Virus record (IMG/VR): IMGVR_UViG_3300045911_000113
Coordinates: 1-55,470 of that record
Reading direction: 5' to 3' (one strand)
Source of the DNA: a virus
DNA length: 55,470 nucleotides
Shown here in pieces: positions 33,167-42,404 of the stretch; position 1 is the stretch's first letter; each line of letters starts with the position of its first letter. A model generated the notes under the pieces. The model saw nothing but the letters and a program-made list of their open reading frames with translations, searched no databases and had not been told where the DNA came from. The position numbers and the translations under genes were made by a program.

Positions 33167-34522
33167 TTACCCTATTGTTTGTAGAATGTTGATAATCGTT
33201 GCCATCATATTAATTTCCTTGTTGACCACCTGCGCGTCGTATTTCTGACCCTCAGCAATGTGTAAAATTACTTGACTAATATTTCCTTTAGCGTAGGTAT
33301 CTACATTGGAGTATAAAAGACTATAAAATTCAGTAAAGTCACGAATACCAGCATCAGCGAACAGTTGACGAATTTCCGTGAATCGCTTCTTAGCATCGCC
33401 CTTCTGTCCAAGAAGTTCAATGACACGAAGTTTAATATCAGAAGCAACTACTTCCTCGGCATCAATTGACAATTTCCCGTCATTAACGGCCAACGAAGCT
33501 TCACCGATAATCTTACGAATATCGGGATAATAAGCATCTACGAGCAACTTGATGTCGTCCGGCTTATACGACACGCTTTCCTGTTTCAAGATACCAGCGA
33601 GGTGCTTGGCTACCTCAATCTTATTCGGCGGAACTACGTGGAACTGCTGAGTTCTGCTGATGATCGGGTCAATAATGCGTTCTACATAATTACAAGTCAA
33701 GATGAATCGGCACGACCGACTAAACGTTTCCATAACGTTACGAAGTGCTGCTTGTGCGTTCGGCGTCATATAATCACAATTATGAGTCAATGTTTGTGTC
33801 CGTCCAATAAAAAAGTTATGATTTCCTTGAACGGATAAATCATATACACGTCTTTGTACGTCGAGTTTTTTTATTTTCGTAATTTTGACAGTTTTTAATT
33901 CCACTTCTGGGGATAGTATGTGGGAATAAGCGTCCAATTCTGATGTTTTAACCACTAGTATCTCGCCTGTGTCTGATCGAACATACCATTTGTGATCCGC
34001 CGTACAGATTACGACCTCACCGTTCTCTAACTCAAGTTCATACACATCTTGTAAACCTTTATCAAATTTATCAAATTGTCTCCACTCAATTCGATTGTGG
34101 ACTGTATTCCACGATTTCACTAAATCCGTCAACGGATTTACATCTTTTATAGCCACTGCGGTTTCTGACCCCTCACGAAGTACCCACACCAATGTATTTT
34201 CGTCCAAACACTCATCTAAAATGATGACTTTGAGATCTGTAAACCCCACGGTCGAGGCAAATCCCCTTATCTTGTTTCGGACGGTATCTACATTGTTCTC
34301 ATCGGACGCATTGATATACAAGCTTTCACACTCAATGTTCTTGACAATAATCTTGGCCACTGTGGTCTTGCCTGTTCCTGGTGGTCCACTCAACAAGATG
34401 TGTGGAACATCACCCTCGGCAATAAACTTGCCAACCTTGGCCTTCATGCTATCGTTGCCGATGTAATTATCAAGTGTGGTAGGACGATATTTTTCTACCC
34501 ATATACTGTGTGTAGCGTTCAT
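33167..34522 (-). CDS. 44: Clamp loader large subunit gp44 with an in-frame intein
   Basis: 451 residues in the precursor. AAA+ motifs: Walker A SGPPGTGKTT (45-54), Walker B VIILDE (99-104), then an intein of 144 residues, then the host protein resumes as CDYMTPNAQAALRNVMETFS with the sensor I region FILTCNYVERI. Without the intein the mature protein is about 307 residues, close to T4 gp44 (319). gp44 with gp62 opens and loads the gp45 clamp using ATP. The intein interrupts the ATPase site directly after the catalytic DE, so the precursor must splice to be active. The ATG is preceded by TATAAATAATATG with only a weak ribosome binding site. Confidence 0.92.
   Translation of the reverse strand: MNATHSIWVEKYRPTTLDNYIGNDSMKAKVGKFIAEGDVPHILLSGPPGTGKTTVAKIIVKNIECESLYINASDENNVDTVRNKIRGFASTVGFTDLKVIILDECLDENTLVWVLREGSETAVAIKDVNPLTDLVKSWNTVHNRIEWRQFDKFDKGLQDVYELELENGEVVICTADHKWYVRSDTGEILVVKTSELDAYSHILSPEVELKTVKITKIKKLDVQRRVYDLSVQGNHNFFIGRTQTLTHNCDYMTPNAQAALRNVMETFSRSCRFILTCNYVERIIDPIISRTQQFHVVPPNKIEVAKHLAGILKQESVSYKPDDIKLLVDAYYPDIRKIIGEASLAVNDGKLSIDAEEVVASDIKLRVIELLGQKGDAKKRFTEIRQLFADAGIRDFTEFYSLLYSNVDTYAKGNISQVILHIAEGQKYDAQVVNKEINMMATIINILQTIG
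33779..34210 (-). mobile_element. Mini-intein in gp44 (residues 105-248)
   Basis: Starts CLDENTLVWV (C1), has the block B motif ICTADHKWY, and ends NHNFFIG then TLTHN before extein +1 Cys249. At 144 residues there is no room for an endonuclease domain. All canonical splicing residues (C1, TxxH, penultimate His, terminal Asn, +1 Cys) are present, so splicing should be active. Confidence 0.92.
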
Positions 34523-34577
34523 ATTATTTATACCATTTTCGTTGATTTTCTAGCCACGGAATCATTAACTGTATGAT

Positions 34578-35747
34578 TCATCTCCCTACCTGTGCGATAT
34601 ATTTGGTTTTGAATTCTTCCCAACCCAAAGAAATAGCGTCATTATAAAACAAGATATCTGGATTGACGCGATTTTCTTCCACCAACTTTCGATATCTATT
34701 TTCTGCTTTGTTTTGCCACCACGATACAATATCCGTAAGGTCATTACGAAGATTATCTTGTAGAACTAACGAGTCTGCTGAAATTTCTTGACGAAGAAAT
34801 TCCCGTGTATTCTTATACACCGGCGCAAAATACACACCGCGCTTGAATCCATGCTCGTATTGCGTTGTAGTAAGACCACAATCCTTGTAAATCATATCTA
34901 TAATATTTTGTTTTTTGTTGGTGGAGTAGCCGTCTTTCATTGTCACCACGTTATAATATTCTATGGGATACTTTTTCTTGATAAAATCATGCATAATATC
35001 ATAGTAGTCTTTGTTAGGCTTGAGACTGACTTTGCCTGCTGTCTCGCCTAACGACTTCCACCATTTGATGCCGTTATACATACTACCATCACCGTATAAT
35101 GACATAGTAGTAAATCCCACCAATACATTACCATATTCGCGTTGCCATATATCACGAACATATTTTGATATTAACAATGATGCTATCAACTTACCACCAA
35201 GAAAGTTGTAACCTAGTGGTTGTGTAGGAGCAATGGTAGTAGCAACTGCGGTATAATTGAGCATACCCGATTCTTTTTGTATATCTGTCCATCCAATCCA
35301 ACGGTCACGAGCACCAAGATTCATTACATCACTTGATAAACTCGCAAATCCTAAAATTCGGCCATCTTGGTCTTCCGCGACGAATCGTAAAAAGCGACCG
35401 GGATTTTTATCAAAGTCAGCGGTATGACCAAACACGCGCAGAGTTCTCCACATATCAATACCTTCTCGGTCATCTTTTTCAATGAATCGAATACGTGGTT
35501 GTATGTGGAGAATTTCCTGCACAGTTTGATCTACATTCATTATATCGGTAGGACGCCAAATTCTGGCTTTGACACAGGACGCTCGATTGTACCACGTCTT
35601 ATAAAAACTCTGTATTTCTTGATGTTTCTTGTACAAGGTCAGTTCTCTCACATCCATAGATTTTAACATATCCATATGTGCAAGAAACGCGGAACGCTTG
35701 TCATCAAATGTTTCTTCTTCTACATCAAAGAAATCAGAAATTGGCAT
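34578..35747 (-). CDS. DruA/DUF4338-like protein between gp45 and gp44
   Basis: 389 residues, ATG shares a base with the gp45 stop (TAATG). The central part FASLSSDVMNLGARDRWIGW, then YGNVLVGFTTMSLYGDGSMY and IKWWKSLGETAGK follow the order of the DUF4338 signature (DRxxxIGW, YG..-V-LxxTF, G..Y.A.NW..vG.T.G). DruA of the Druantia defence system carries this domain. N-terminal residues 1-130 and the C-terminal 120 are specific. A second such protein lies at 42376-43137. The role in the phage is unknown; coupling with gp45 suggests action at the replication fork or on DNA. Confidence 0.62.
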   Translation of the reverse strand: MPISDFFDVEEETFDDKRSAFLAHMDMLKSMDVRELTLYKKHQEIQSFYKTWYNRASCVKARIWRPTDIMNVDQTVQEILHIQPRIRFIEKDDREGIDMWRTLRVFGHTADFDKNPGRFLRFVAEDQDGRILGFASLSSDVMNLGARDRWIGWTDIQKESGMLNYTAVATTIAPTQPLGYNFLGGKLIASLLISKYVRDIWQREYGNVLVGFTTMSLYGDGSMYNGIKWWKSLGETAGKVSLKPNKDYYDIMHDFIKKKYPIEYYNVVTMKDGYSTNKKQNIIDMIYKDCGLTTTQYEHGFKRGVYFAPVYKNTREFLRQEISADSLVLQDNLRNDLTDIVSWWQNKAENRYRKLVEENRVNPDILFYNDAISLGWEEFKTKYIAQVGR

Positions 35748-36472
35748 TAGTCTTCAAGCTGAATAACTGGAAGATAATATGTGACAGAAAAATCAACGAT
35801 TTCAAATGTTACACGAGCAATACCCTGCGATGATACTTCAATCTTACCCTTATCTGCTTCCTTGTTTGCTACAAGAATATCCTTGAGATATCGGGCGTGG
35901 AAGTTGATGGGTTCAATCTTATCCATCGTTGATGCCGGCAGAGGTAATGTGACACGATTGGTATTCATCTTACTATGACCAATAACAATCTGTGCCGACT
36001 TACCATCACACAACACCGTAAACGTTTCTACATCGGGCAATGCGTTCTTAGCCTTGATGAATCGTTCCACGAACACCTTATCGAGAGTGGACACGACTTC
36101 AAAATTTGGCATGGCCTTCTTGGCGACAGGCGCCCTTGGAATGTTATCTTCAGACGCCAACACAAAGTTGGTCTTTACGCCGCTGTTGTCACTAAACGAC
36201 AACGATGTATTCTTACCATTCACGGTAACAACCTTGACCGTGATATCCTCGTCCAATACACCGAGCATACTACGAAGCTGTGGCGTATCATATACAGCAT
36301 ACGAGCCTGGGTCCATCTGTAGTTGTGTGGTGCTGACTTCGCCTACCACGCTCTTGTCGTCACTGATAAAAGTCGTGGATAGACTCTTACCATCGGACTT
36401 GAGAATGACAGCATTAGCCACGCCACCAAGATTATACTTGGAAATAAACCGTTCAAGAATACTTTTCTTCAT
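35747..36472 (-). CDS. 45: DNA polymerase sliding clamp gp45
   Basis: 241 residues from ATG 36472, AGAGGAAACA upstream. Sequence from KKSILERFISKYNLGGVANA through VVGEVSTTQLQMDPGSYAVY to the terminal FSVTYYLPVIQLED fits the two-domain clamp of T4-like phages, and the gene lies with gp44 and gp62. It forms a trimeric ring that tethers gp43 to DNA and, in T4, activates late transcription. A sigma70-like promoter and a hairpin lie upstream. Confidence 0.87.
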   Translation of the reverse strand: MKKSILERFISKYNLGGVANAVILKSDGKSLSTTFISDDKSVVGEVSTTQLQMDPGSYAVYDTPQLRSMLGVLDEDITVKVVTVNGKNTSLSFSDNSGVKTNFVLASEDNIPRAPVAKKAMPNFEVVSTLDKVFVERFIKAKNALPDVETFTVLCDGKSAQIVIGHSKMNTNRVTLPLPASTMDKIEPINFHARYLKDILVANKEADKGKIEVSSQGIARVTFEIVDFSVTYYLPVIQLED

Positions 36473-36491
36473 TGTTTCCTCTGTAAAAGTG

Positions 36492-36533
36492 AGAACACCA
36501 TATAAATGTAACATCTATATGGTGTTCTGTCAA
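36492..36533 (-). promoter_or_regulatory. Promoter within a 12-bp hairpin upstream of gp45
   Basis: A perfect inverted repeat AGAACACCATAT/ATATGGTGTTCT (36492-36503 with 36517-36528). On the minus strand TTGACA (36533-36528), 17 bp, TACATT (36510-36505) forms a sigma70-like promoter whose -10 lies in the loop, and CATTTATATGG resembles the AT-rich motif seen elsewhere. A transcript started here would lack the 5' arm of the hairpin. Confidence 0.6.
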
Positions 36534-36536
36534 GGG

Positions 36537-37181
36537 TTAGTATCGCGTTATCTTGGGATCGGTAAGCTTCGATCCCAATGACATAGATTTGATGGAATTG
36601 AACAATTGTGTCTTCAATTCTAGTGACGGATCATACCCATATCGGACGTATTTGATCATACGATTGAATACAGCATCAGCATTAAATTCTTTGTGGCTAT
36701 CATATCGAAGAATTTTTTCATTAAAATCCGAAAAGAACATCGGATGATAGACCAGTCTATATTCGCCATTTTCAACTATTGCAGCGCACTTGACCACCGT
36801 AAAGTCGAAATCACTCAAAACGTGTTCAGGCGTACCGTAATCTCGCATAATTAAGTCAATGTTGACCTTAGTTTCTACGTTTTGGTACGATATGGTATTT
36901 GCATTTGCATGCGAATAAACATACGGAGGATTTTCTTTTTCAGATAGCTCTGTAAATCTCGTCATCATCCGTGTATGTTCGGCGTCGTTGTAAAAGAATA
37001 CGTCAATATCCTTGGGGCTAAAATCTTCGCCAGGTGCAAATACCGTCTTAAATACCCCACCGGCTACGAACGAACGATTTTCAAATACAAGCGGCTTGAT
37101 TAATGACAACTTATGTCGTATGTGTTTTTCCGAAATGTTCTTTACATCGAGTCTTAGATACGATGGTAGTAGTGAGCTCAT
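36537..37181 (-). CDS. Nucleotidyltransferase-fold protein
   Basis: 214 residues. FVAGGVFKTVFAPGEDFSPK followed by DIDVFFYN is the GG...DxD motif of the pol-beta-type nucleotidyltransferase superfamily; VNIDLIM could supply the third carboxylate. Similar proteins are found in several T4-like phages. The substrate is unknown. Ends just before the gp45 promoter hairpin. Confidence 0.75.
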   Translation of the reverse strand: MSSLLPSYLRLDVKNISEKHIRHKLSLIKPLVFENRSFVAGGVFKTVFAPGEDFSPKDIDVFFYNDAEHTRMMTRFTELSEKENPPYVYSHANANTISYQNVETKVNIDLIMRDYGTPEHVLSDFDFTVVKCAAIVENGEYRLVYHPMFFSDFNEKILRYDSHKEFNADAVFNRMIKYVRYGYDPSLELKTQLFNSIKSMSLGSKLTDPKITRY

Positions 37182-37235
37182 AACCGTGATAGTGTTCAGA
37201 CAATGAATAGTCGGCTATTGAAAGCATGGGGCGAT

Positions 37236-37523
37236 TTACTTGAGTTTCACAACGCCTTTTGTGAATCCACCCTTGAGCTTACGCTTGGCCTTTCGTTTGG
37301 TGTCTAGTTCTTTCGTATCAATTTTGTATAATTCAATAATCCCATCCAATACGTCAAGCACGTCTCCGATTTCTTCTATAAGATTATTATGATCCATCGC
37401 CACCAAAACCTCCGAGGCTTCCTCAACTAATTTTGCACGGAGCAAAATCTTAAATTCTGTTTCCGATTCTGTTTTTCGACTCTTTAGTCGTTCGGGATCA
37501 TAATTGTCTCTTACAAGTTTCAT
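37236..37523 (-). CDS. MazG-like NTP pyrophosphohydrolase
   Basis: 95 residues. MKLVRDNYDPERL and LLRAKLVEEASEVLVAM with NNLIEEIGDVLDVLDGI match the EExxE...ExxD helices of MazG-like all-alpha NTP pyrophosphatases. It may hydrolyse non-canonical dNTPs or influence the alarmone pool. The basic C-terminus RKAKRKLKGGFTKG is typical of the short phage forms. Confidence 0.8.
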   Translation of the reverse strand: MKLVRDNYDPERLKSRKTESETEFKILLRAKLVEEASEVLVAMDHNNLIEEIGDVLDVLDGIIELYKIDTKELDTKRKAKRKLKGGFTKGVVKLK

Positions 37524-37545
37524 ATATTATCTCATTGTGTTGTAA

Positions 37546-37830
37546 TTACACCTCGACAATTTCCCATTCACTTTCGATAAATGTGTTAAGTCGTGATACC
37601 AACCACGGGTACAGTGCTGTTGACGAGGGATGTACGTCAAGATGATTCCAAAATCCCCCACTAATATATTTGAAGCTAGGCCGATTTTGATAGACCTTGC
37701 CGGTCTTGCTTAGATTACTCTTGACATAATTGTTGAACTTGCGACCGTCTGTGGGCCGCGTCCACGTTCCTTTGATTTCACGCGACGGACAGAAATACAG
37801 ACCCGTGGGTTTGTGTAGTAGTTTATACAT
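37546..37830 (-). CDS. Hypothetical protein of 94 residues
   Basis: I chose ATG 37830, which has GAGG 8 nt upstream; other in-frame ATGs lie at 37836 and 37842. Sequence KLLHKPTGLYFCPSREIKGT and TKGK-free basic stretches such as NNYVKSNLSKTGKVYQNRPS look like a small DNA- or RNA-associated phage protein. No family recognised. Confidence 0.6.
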   Translation of the reverse strand: MYKLLHKPTGLYFCPSREIKGTWTRPTDGRKFNNYVKSNLSKTGKVYQNRPSFKYISGGFWNHLDVHPSSTALYPWLVSRLNTFIESEWEIVEV

Positions 37831-37886
37831 CGTCATCCTCATGAGGCAGATTTTATGTCGATCCCCGTATGTAACAATGTGTAACA

Positions 37887-38561
37887 CTACGGAATTGTAA
37901 CTATTTTTACACTGTCTTTGAAAATTCCGCTATTGGTAGTCCACGATATTGCAAACCAATTTGGATTGCTTCTGAGTGTATCACGAAATACGAGTTGACC
38001 CGTATTACCTTCCATCAAAACCGATTGAATTAAGGAATAGTCGGTAAATGAGTATGTGAATCGTGGTGCTGATACGATTACTCCAGAGCTAGTTCGTGCA
38101 TATGCACGGAATAATACAGTATCGCCGGATCGGGCCACGGTATCCGTCACCATCAATAAGGCTTGCTGTCCAGGTCGCCACGGTAGTGGTGCCGGCCGTT
38201 CAATAAATCTCACTCGTATGGAATCACGAAACACCCCACTTAGAGTTTGCCACCTAATATGAATGGTTGCTTGACGATTTGTGCTCTGACTGATCAGACC
38301 AACGCTGTTACCTGTAAATAACGCCGTTGCTGTGCTATCAAACACAATGTTCCACCGGAGAAGCGGATTTGTCACCGGAACACCGGCGCTGGTGCGTGCA
38401 TAGCCGTTGAATATAACCGTATCTCCGATTGGAATGGAGTCTGGTCGCGGCCAAATAAGAACTTGTTGCCCTCTCTGCCAAGTCTGTGCCTCAGAAGTTG
38501 AAAAAGCCGCGAAGAACGCGAACAGGAGAGAGAATTTTAGTATTTTGGATAGTTGTGCCAT
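37887..38561 (-). CDS. Secreted protein with two tandem Ig-like repeats
   Basis: About 224 residues from ATG 38561. A signal peptide (ILKFSLLFAFFAAFSTSEAQ) precedes two repeats of about 95 residues, each starting W-x-x-GQQ (TWQRGQQVLIW and PWRPGQQALLM) and including GDTV-F--YARTS-GV and a closing SG-F-DS. Immunoglobulin-like beta sandwiches of this kind mediate adhesion on phage surfaces or host envelopes. A signal peptide is unusual for a phage protein and suggests export into the periplasm or outer surface of the infected cell. No Shine-Dalgarno is visible; the start lies 7 bp after the preceding stop. Confidence 0.7.
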   Translation of the reverse strand: MAQLSKILKFSLLFAFFAAFSTSEAQTWQRGQQVLIWPRPDSIPIGDTVIFNGYARTSAGVPVTNPLLRWNIVFDSTATALFTGNSVGLISQSTNRQATIHIRWQTLSGVFRDSIRVRFIERPAPLPWRPGQQALLMVTDTVARSGDTVLFRAYARTSSGVIVSAPRFTYSFTDYSLIQSVLMEGNTGQLVFRDTLRSNPNWFAISWTTNSGIFKDSVKIVTIP

Positions 38562-38568
38562 TGTTTTA

Positions 38569-38874
38569 TTATTTGTTAAGGGTTGTGGGTGATTGGTGGT
38601 ACTTTGTCTGTTGCAGTTGTTCATTTATTGATCGATTAACTCGTCCGAGGATGAACTTTTTTACCCTCATCTGTGATATACAAGTCGGTCCCGATATAAC
38701 GGCATCAGAGGAAATTACTTGCTTGGTAGACATATCCAGGCTTCCCCAATATACCGTTTTTCCAAGTAAAGAAAACTTTACATGGGGGTGTATTGGTTTT
38801 GAGGAAAACCGACTCCTTATTTTTTGGCGTATATTCTTACATATAGGCTTTATTGTGAATTTTGTGATGTCCAC
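38569..38874 (-). CDS. Hypothetical 101-residue protein, GTG start
   Basis: GTG 38874 is preceded by GGAGG with 8 nt spacing, a strong site. The product is basic (KNIRQKIRSRFSSKPIHPH) with a beta-like core SLLGKTVYWGSLDMS and the tail NRSINEQLQQTKYHQ. It ends 7 bp before the start of the Ig-repeat protein. No family recognised; the site and tight spacing support it as real. Confidence 0.5.
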   Translation of the reverse strand: MDITKFTIKPICKNIRQKIRSRFSSKPIHPHVKFSLLGKTVYWGSLDMSTKQVISSDAVISGPTCISQMRVKKFILGRVNRSINEQLQQTKYHQSPTTLNK

Positions 38875-38922
38875 TCGTCTGGCCTCCACTCACCTTTGAG
38901 ATAGTATATTTTGTGAAAAACA

Positions 38923-39723
38923 CTACTTTTTACGTTTCCATCCGGTGTCTTCCCCTTGCAATACCTCAATCTTTTCAACTTCACCATCTTTTACATACAC
39001 CTTTCTAATAACCTGTGTCGGATGTTTGATTTCGGAATATGGTAGTATAGGCAACTTTAGCATTTTTTTGAGTCGTTTGGTTTCTCGTTTATCTGTAAGA
39101 AAATAAATATATCTATGCTTAGATGAATCTTCCTTTTGCCAGAACGTGTGACCAATTCTTTTAGCGAGACTCTTGATGTTTTTATTACCGAATTTTGACG
39201 CAACACTACGACTATGAATCCACTCGCCATCTTCGGTGAGCTTGATGCTATAGTCGGGCATGAGTTTACTGATTCCGCACCCTTGATATAGCCAGTTTGT
39301 TGCTCTATAGATGCGGCCTGTATGTCCGACTTCAGGATCGGCATAACTAATTAAGACCTTCACCTTGGGGTCGTTTGCACGTAACCATTCAAAACTCTGT
39401 CCAATTACAAAGCTTTCAATGTTTTTATCATTGGGAAGATCTTTTACATATAGTCTAACCAGTTCCAACACTTCGTCGTTTTTTAAAATTGAAGGTCCAC
39501 AAATACTATCAACTGTTTTATTACTTACCGGATGTGCATATACTATAACCCCCACCAATTCTTCATCGATATCAAAGAATCCATTAGTAGAAGTTTTATA
39601 ATACACACCCAACGCATATTTACATCCATTGAGATTTTTAGTATAGTGATATTTTCGTATCATATCACGAGCAACATCATTAGAAATTCGTCTAATTGAT
39701 ATTTTTGTTTTGTCTATGAACAT
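38923..39723 (-). CDS. Mom-like acyltransferase-fold protein
   Basis: 266 residues. RKYHYTKNLNG near the N-terminus, ELVGVIVYAHPVS, LELVRLYVKDLPNDKNIESF and VLISYADPEVGHTGRIYRAT followed by NWLYQG reproduce the order of conserved blocks in phage Mu Mom and its GNAT-like relatives. Mom alters adenines in phage DNA and blocks restriction. The C-terminal 100 residues are phage-specific and basic. Located directly downstream of DNA polymerase, it may modify replicated DNA; activity is inferred from similarity of motifs. Confidence 0.65.
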   Translation of the reverse strand: MFIDKTKISIRRISNDVARDMIRKYHYTKNLNGCKYALGVYYKTSTNGFFDIDEELVGVIVYAHPVSNKTVDSICGPSILKNDEVLELVRLYVKDLPNDKNIESFVIGQSFEWLRANDPKVKVLISYADPEVGHTGRIYRATNWLYQGCGISKLMPDYSIKLTEDGEWIHSRSVASKFGNKNIKSLAKRIGHTFWQKEDSSKHRYIYFLTDKRETKRLKKMLKLPILPYSEIKHPTQVIRKVYVKDGEVEKIEVLQGEDTGWKRKK

Positions 39724-39770
39724 TGGCGACCAGTTTGCAAAATGTTTAGTTTCTTAAAAATGAGTTGTTA

Positions 39771-42404
39771 TTAGAACTCGAAGAACTTACTAGCAGATTG
39801 GTTGACATCGGTTGGTAATTTACCCCATTTTAATGCTGAATAGAAATCTTCGATCTTGTTTTTCAACTCGTTTTCAAACAAGGCATCGTAATCTATGTAC
39901 TTGTTAACAAACTCGACCAGTTCTGGTGGGTCGTCATATCCCTTCAATGCCATCGTATCAATACCGAGATCATTCTTTTTCAGATAGGTCCACTTGATTT
40001 TATCACCATCTTTGATGACTTCATAGCTCTTATCCAGATTGTGGTGACGTAACCACCGATTGTATGCAATACTAGCTTTAACGTGCGCCGGCGTACCCTT
40101 ATCAAAGATTTTGAATCCCTTGACCTTCTTGTTATCGAATTCACTGATGTTCTTGACTCCGGTATTACGTGCCACCGCCTCAAACGGCATGGTATTCAAT
40201 ACAGAACGGAAGTTCAAAATCATATCATCGAGTGTGACCTTATCCTTCTTGTTTAGAATGGCGTCCAAGCACTCTGACATGGTCTTCTGAAAAGCCGGTG
40301 GAAAACTTGACCGAACCGTATCTAATCCTTTTACGACCAGTTTCGCCTTTTCTAAGTCAATACCACTTTCAAGGTCATATACTTTCTTCATTGCGTATCG
40401 CTTTTTGGTTACCCAAAACGCGGTTTCACACACAGCTTCACCCTTGATTACAAATCGGTGGTTTTCATTACAGAAGAACAATTTACGCGCCATTGTATCG
40501 TAAAACTCGTTGAGTTGACGTTCCATATCACGGGCCAACTCTAAAGTGAATTGTTTCATATCCGATACATTCTTTCCCACAGACATAGCCGAGAAATACA
40601 CAGAATCAGTGTCAATATAAATACAATGATCATTGGGACTCATCAACTTATCCGCTTCTTCACGAGTCAGTCTACCTTTTTTGACTTCTGTATCCAAGAC
40701 TTCTTTGTATTCAAACAACCACGATTCCGACTTGGGTTCTGCTCCCATCTTTACATACTGATTCGAAAGAAATCTCGCACTGGTTTTGATTACATCTTGA
40801 CCCGTAGCCGTCACTGCCAACGCATTGTCCAAGTCGTAGAATCGAAAGAGGGGCAGACCCAACGCGCCGTAAATAGAATTCAGAAGAATTTTTTGTACGT
40901 GCTGGCGTCGATCATAATAGTCAGCCAGTTCATCATTACCTTCCTTCTTGTACTTCTTCATCAAACCCTTGTATTCGACACGTTGCTTGAACCAGACATC
41001 AAGAATTTCTGGAATTACCCCGGTCTTGTCTGCACGATATAATACACCGTTGGAACTCAACATAAAACGATTAGTTTCCATAAAATCCGCGAACTCCTCA
41101 CGGTTCATGCTTACTTCCACATCATCAATTTTAAGTTGAAGATCCATCAAGGTGTTCTTCATAAACTGTTCGACGTTCCAATTTGTGACATACCCCATCT
41201 TTGTTTCTGGGCTAATGTTCAACGTCATAATGATTGACGGATACAGACTCTGCAAGTCGAGATTATATACCCAATCATACAGACCCGGCATCGGCGGCTT
41301 TACGAACGCGCCGGCGAAACCTTCATCATCATCCTCGAGCTTCTGGTCAAATTCTTCACGACCCTCGGGACGCTTGTTTGGCACTACGATATTCTTACGA
41401 TGTAGGTATACCAGAATGGTCCCTTCGATATACTTGGAACTATACTTGTAGTCTTCGTATTGCGTATGACCAACGTGACTAATGTTCTTGACCAAATCAA
41501 TGAGTTTCATCTTTCGGTCGAGCGCCACTACGATACGCACGTCTTGCAAGTTGTATTCAATGAATTTTTCAAGATCACTTGCGTATAGATCATCAAGTGT
41601 TCCTTCATATTCAATCTTACCCATACCAACTTCATACATACCAATAGCATCAAGTCGATAACTTGGACGACGAGCAAACGTAAACTTCTGATACATTTCC
41701 AAGTAGTCGAGACAGCTCACGCCCGCCAACTGATACTGACGACGAAGCTTGCTATACTTTATCATACCAATAGGACTCAACATATTTGCAGTGTCGTCAT
41801 CAAAAATTACTGACAGACGACGATACAAATATGGAATATCGAACTGCGAAATGTTCCATCCCGTGAGAATAGTTGGCGCGTAGTCACTATAATAAGCCAT
41901 AAATGCTTCGAGCAATTCCGCCTCGGAAGCAAAGGTCACAACGGTTTCGTTTTTGACTTGTCGCCGGTTATCCATACGAGAATCACGATCCAGCAAAAAT
42001 ACTACATATTCATCCTTGGCCTGTGCGTAGCAGCCGATAGCATTAATTACGCCATCGGCACGTTCAATATTTGCAAACTCACCGTTGACCTTTTCTACCT
42101 CAATGTCAAAAAATAATACACGATGATTTTTTGCTACCTCATCGCTGTCTTGGTATAAATCTGTCAATACGCGAGTTTCACGCGGGACATCGCTCTCAAA
42201 GATACCGGGCTGACCTTCTTTCCAACGAAATGTTTTTGATACACGATCACCAAAAATTGTTACTTTGTCTCCTTTAGGATCAAGTCTGTATGCATAATCA
42301 AAATCAGCATACGGATAGGTGACGAGTCCGGCGTTGTCATCCCAAATATATACCGTTGCAGGACTGTCTTCAGTTTTATTTGTTATGAATATGTTCTGGT
42401 ACAA
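39771..42404 (-). CDS. 43: Family B DNA polymerase gp43, TTG start
   Basis: 877 residues. Exonuclease motifs: VLFFDIEVE (D100, E102), TGWNISQFDI (D189) and YNLQDVRIV (D288). Polymerase motifs: A NLDLQSLYPSI (D383), B KILLNSIYGALG (505-516), C YIDTDSVYF (D598, D600). Start: a TAA lies in frame directly before TTG 42404, no ATG is available before conserved sequence, and GGGGGAAG lies 6-10 nt upstream, so a TTG start is well supported. The first 29 bp overlap the DruA-like gene. No intein is present. It copies the phage genome with gp45 and gp44/62. Confidence 0.95.
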   Translation of the reverse strand: MYQNIFITNKTEDSPATVYIWDDNAGLVTYPYADFDYAYRLDPKGDKVTIFGDRVSKTFRWKEGQPGIFESDVPRETRVLTDLYQDSDEVAKNHRVLFFDIEVEKVNGEFANIERADGVINAIGCYAQAKDEYVVFLLDRDSRMDNRRQVKNETVVTFASEAELLEAFMAYYSDYAPTILTGWNISQFDIPYLYRRLSVIFDDDTANMLSPIGMIKYSKLRRQYQLAGVSCLDYLEMYQKFTFARRPSYRLDAIGMYEVGMGKIEYEGTLDDLYASDLEKFIEYNLQDVRIVVALDRKMKLIDLVKNISHVGHTQYEDYKYSSKYIEGTILVYLHRKNIVVPNKRPEGREEFDQKLEDDDEGFAGAFVKPPMPGLYDWVYNLDLQSLYPSIIMTLNISPETKMGYVTNWNVEQFMKNTLMDLQLKIDDVEVSMNREEFADFMETNRFMLSSNGVLYRADKTGVIPEILDVWFKQRVEYKGLMKKYKKEGNDELADYYDRRQHVQKILLNSIYGALGLPLFRFYDLDNALAVTATGQDVIKTSARFLSNQYVKMGAEPKSESWLFEYKEVLDTEVKKGRLTREEADKLMSPNDHCIYIDTDSVYFSAMSVGKNVSDMKQFTLELARDMERQLNEFYDTMARKLFFCNENHRFVIKGEAVCETAFWVTKKRYAMKKVYDLESGIDLEKAKLVVKGLDTVRSSFPPAFQKTMSECLDAILNKKDKVTLDDMILNFRSVLNTMPFEAVARNTGVKNISEFDNKKVKGFKIFDKGTPAHVKASIAYNRWLRHHNLDKSYEVIKDGDKIKWTYLKKNDLGIDTMALKGYDDPPELVEFVNKYIDYDALFENELKNKIEDFYSALKWGKLPTDVNQSASKFFEF

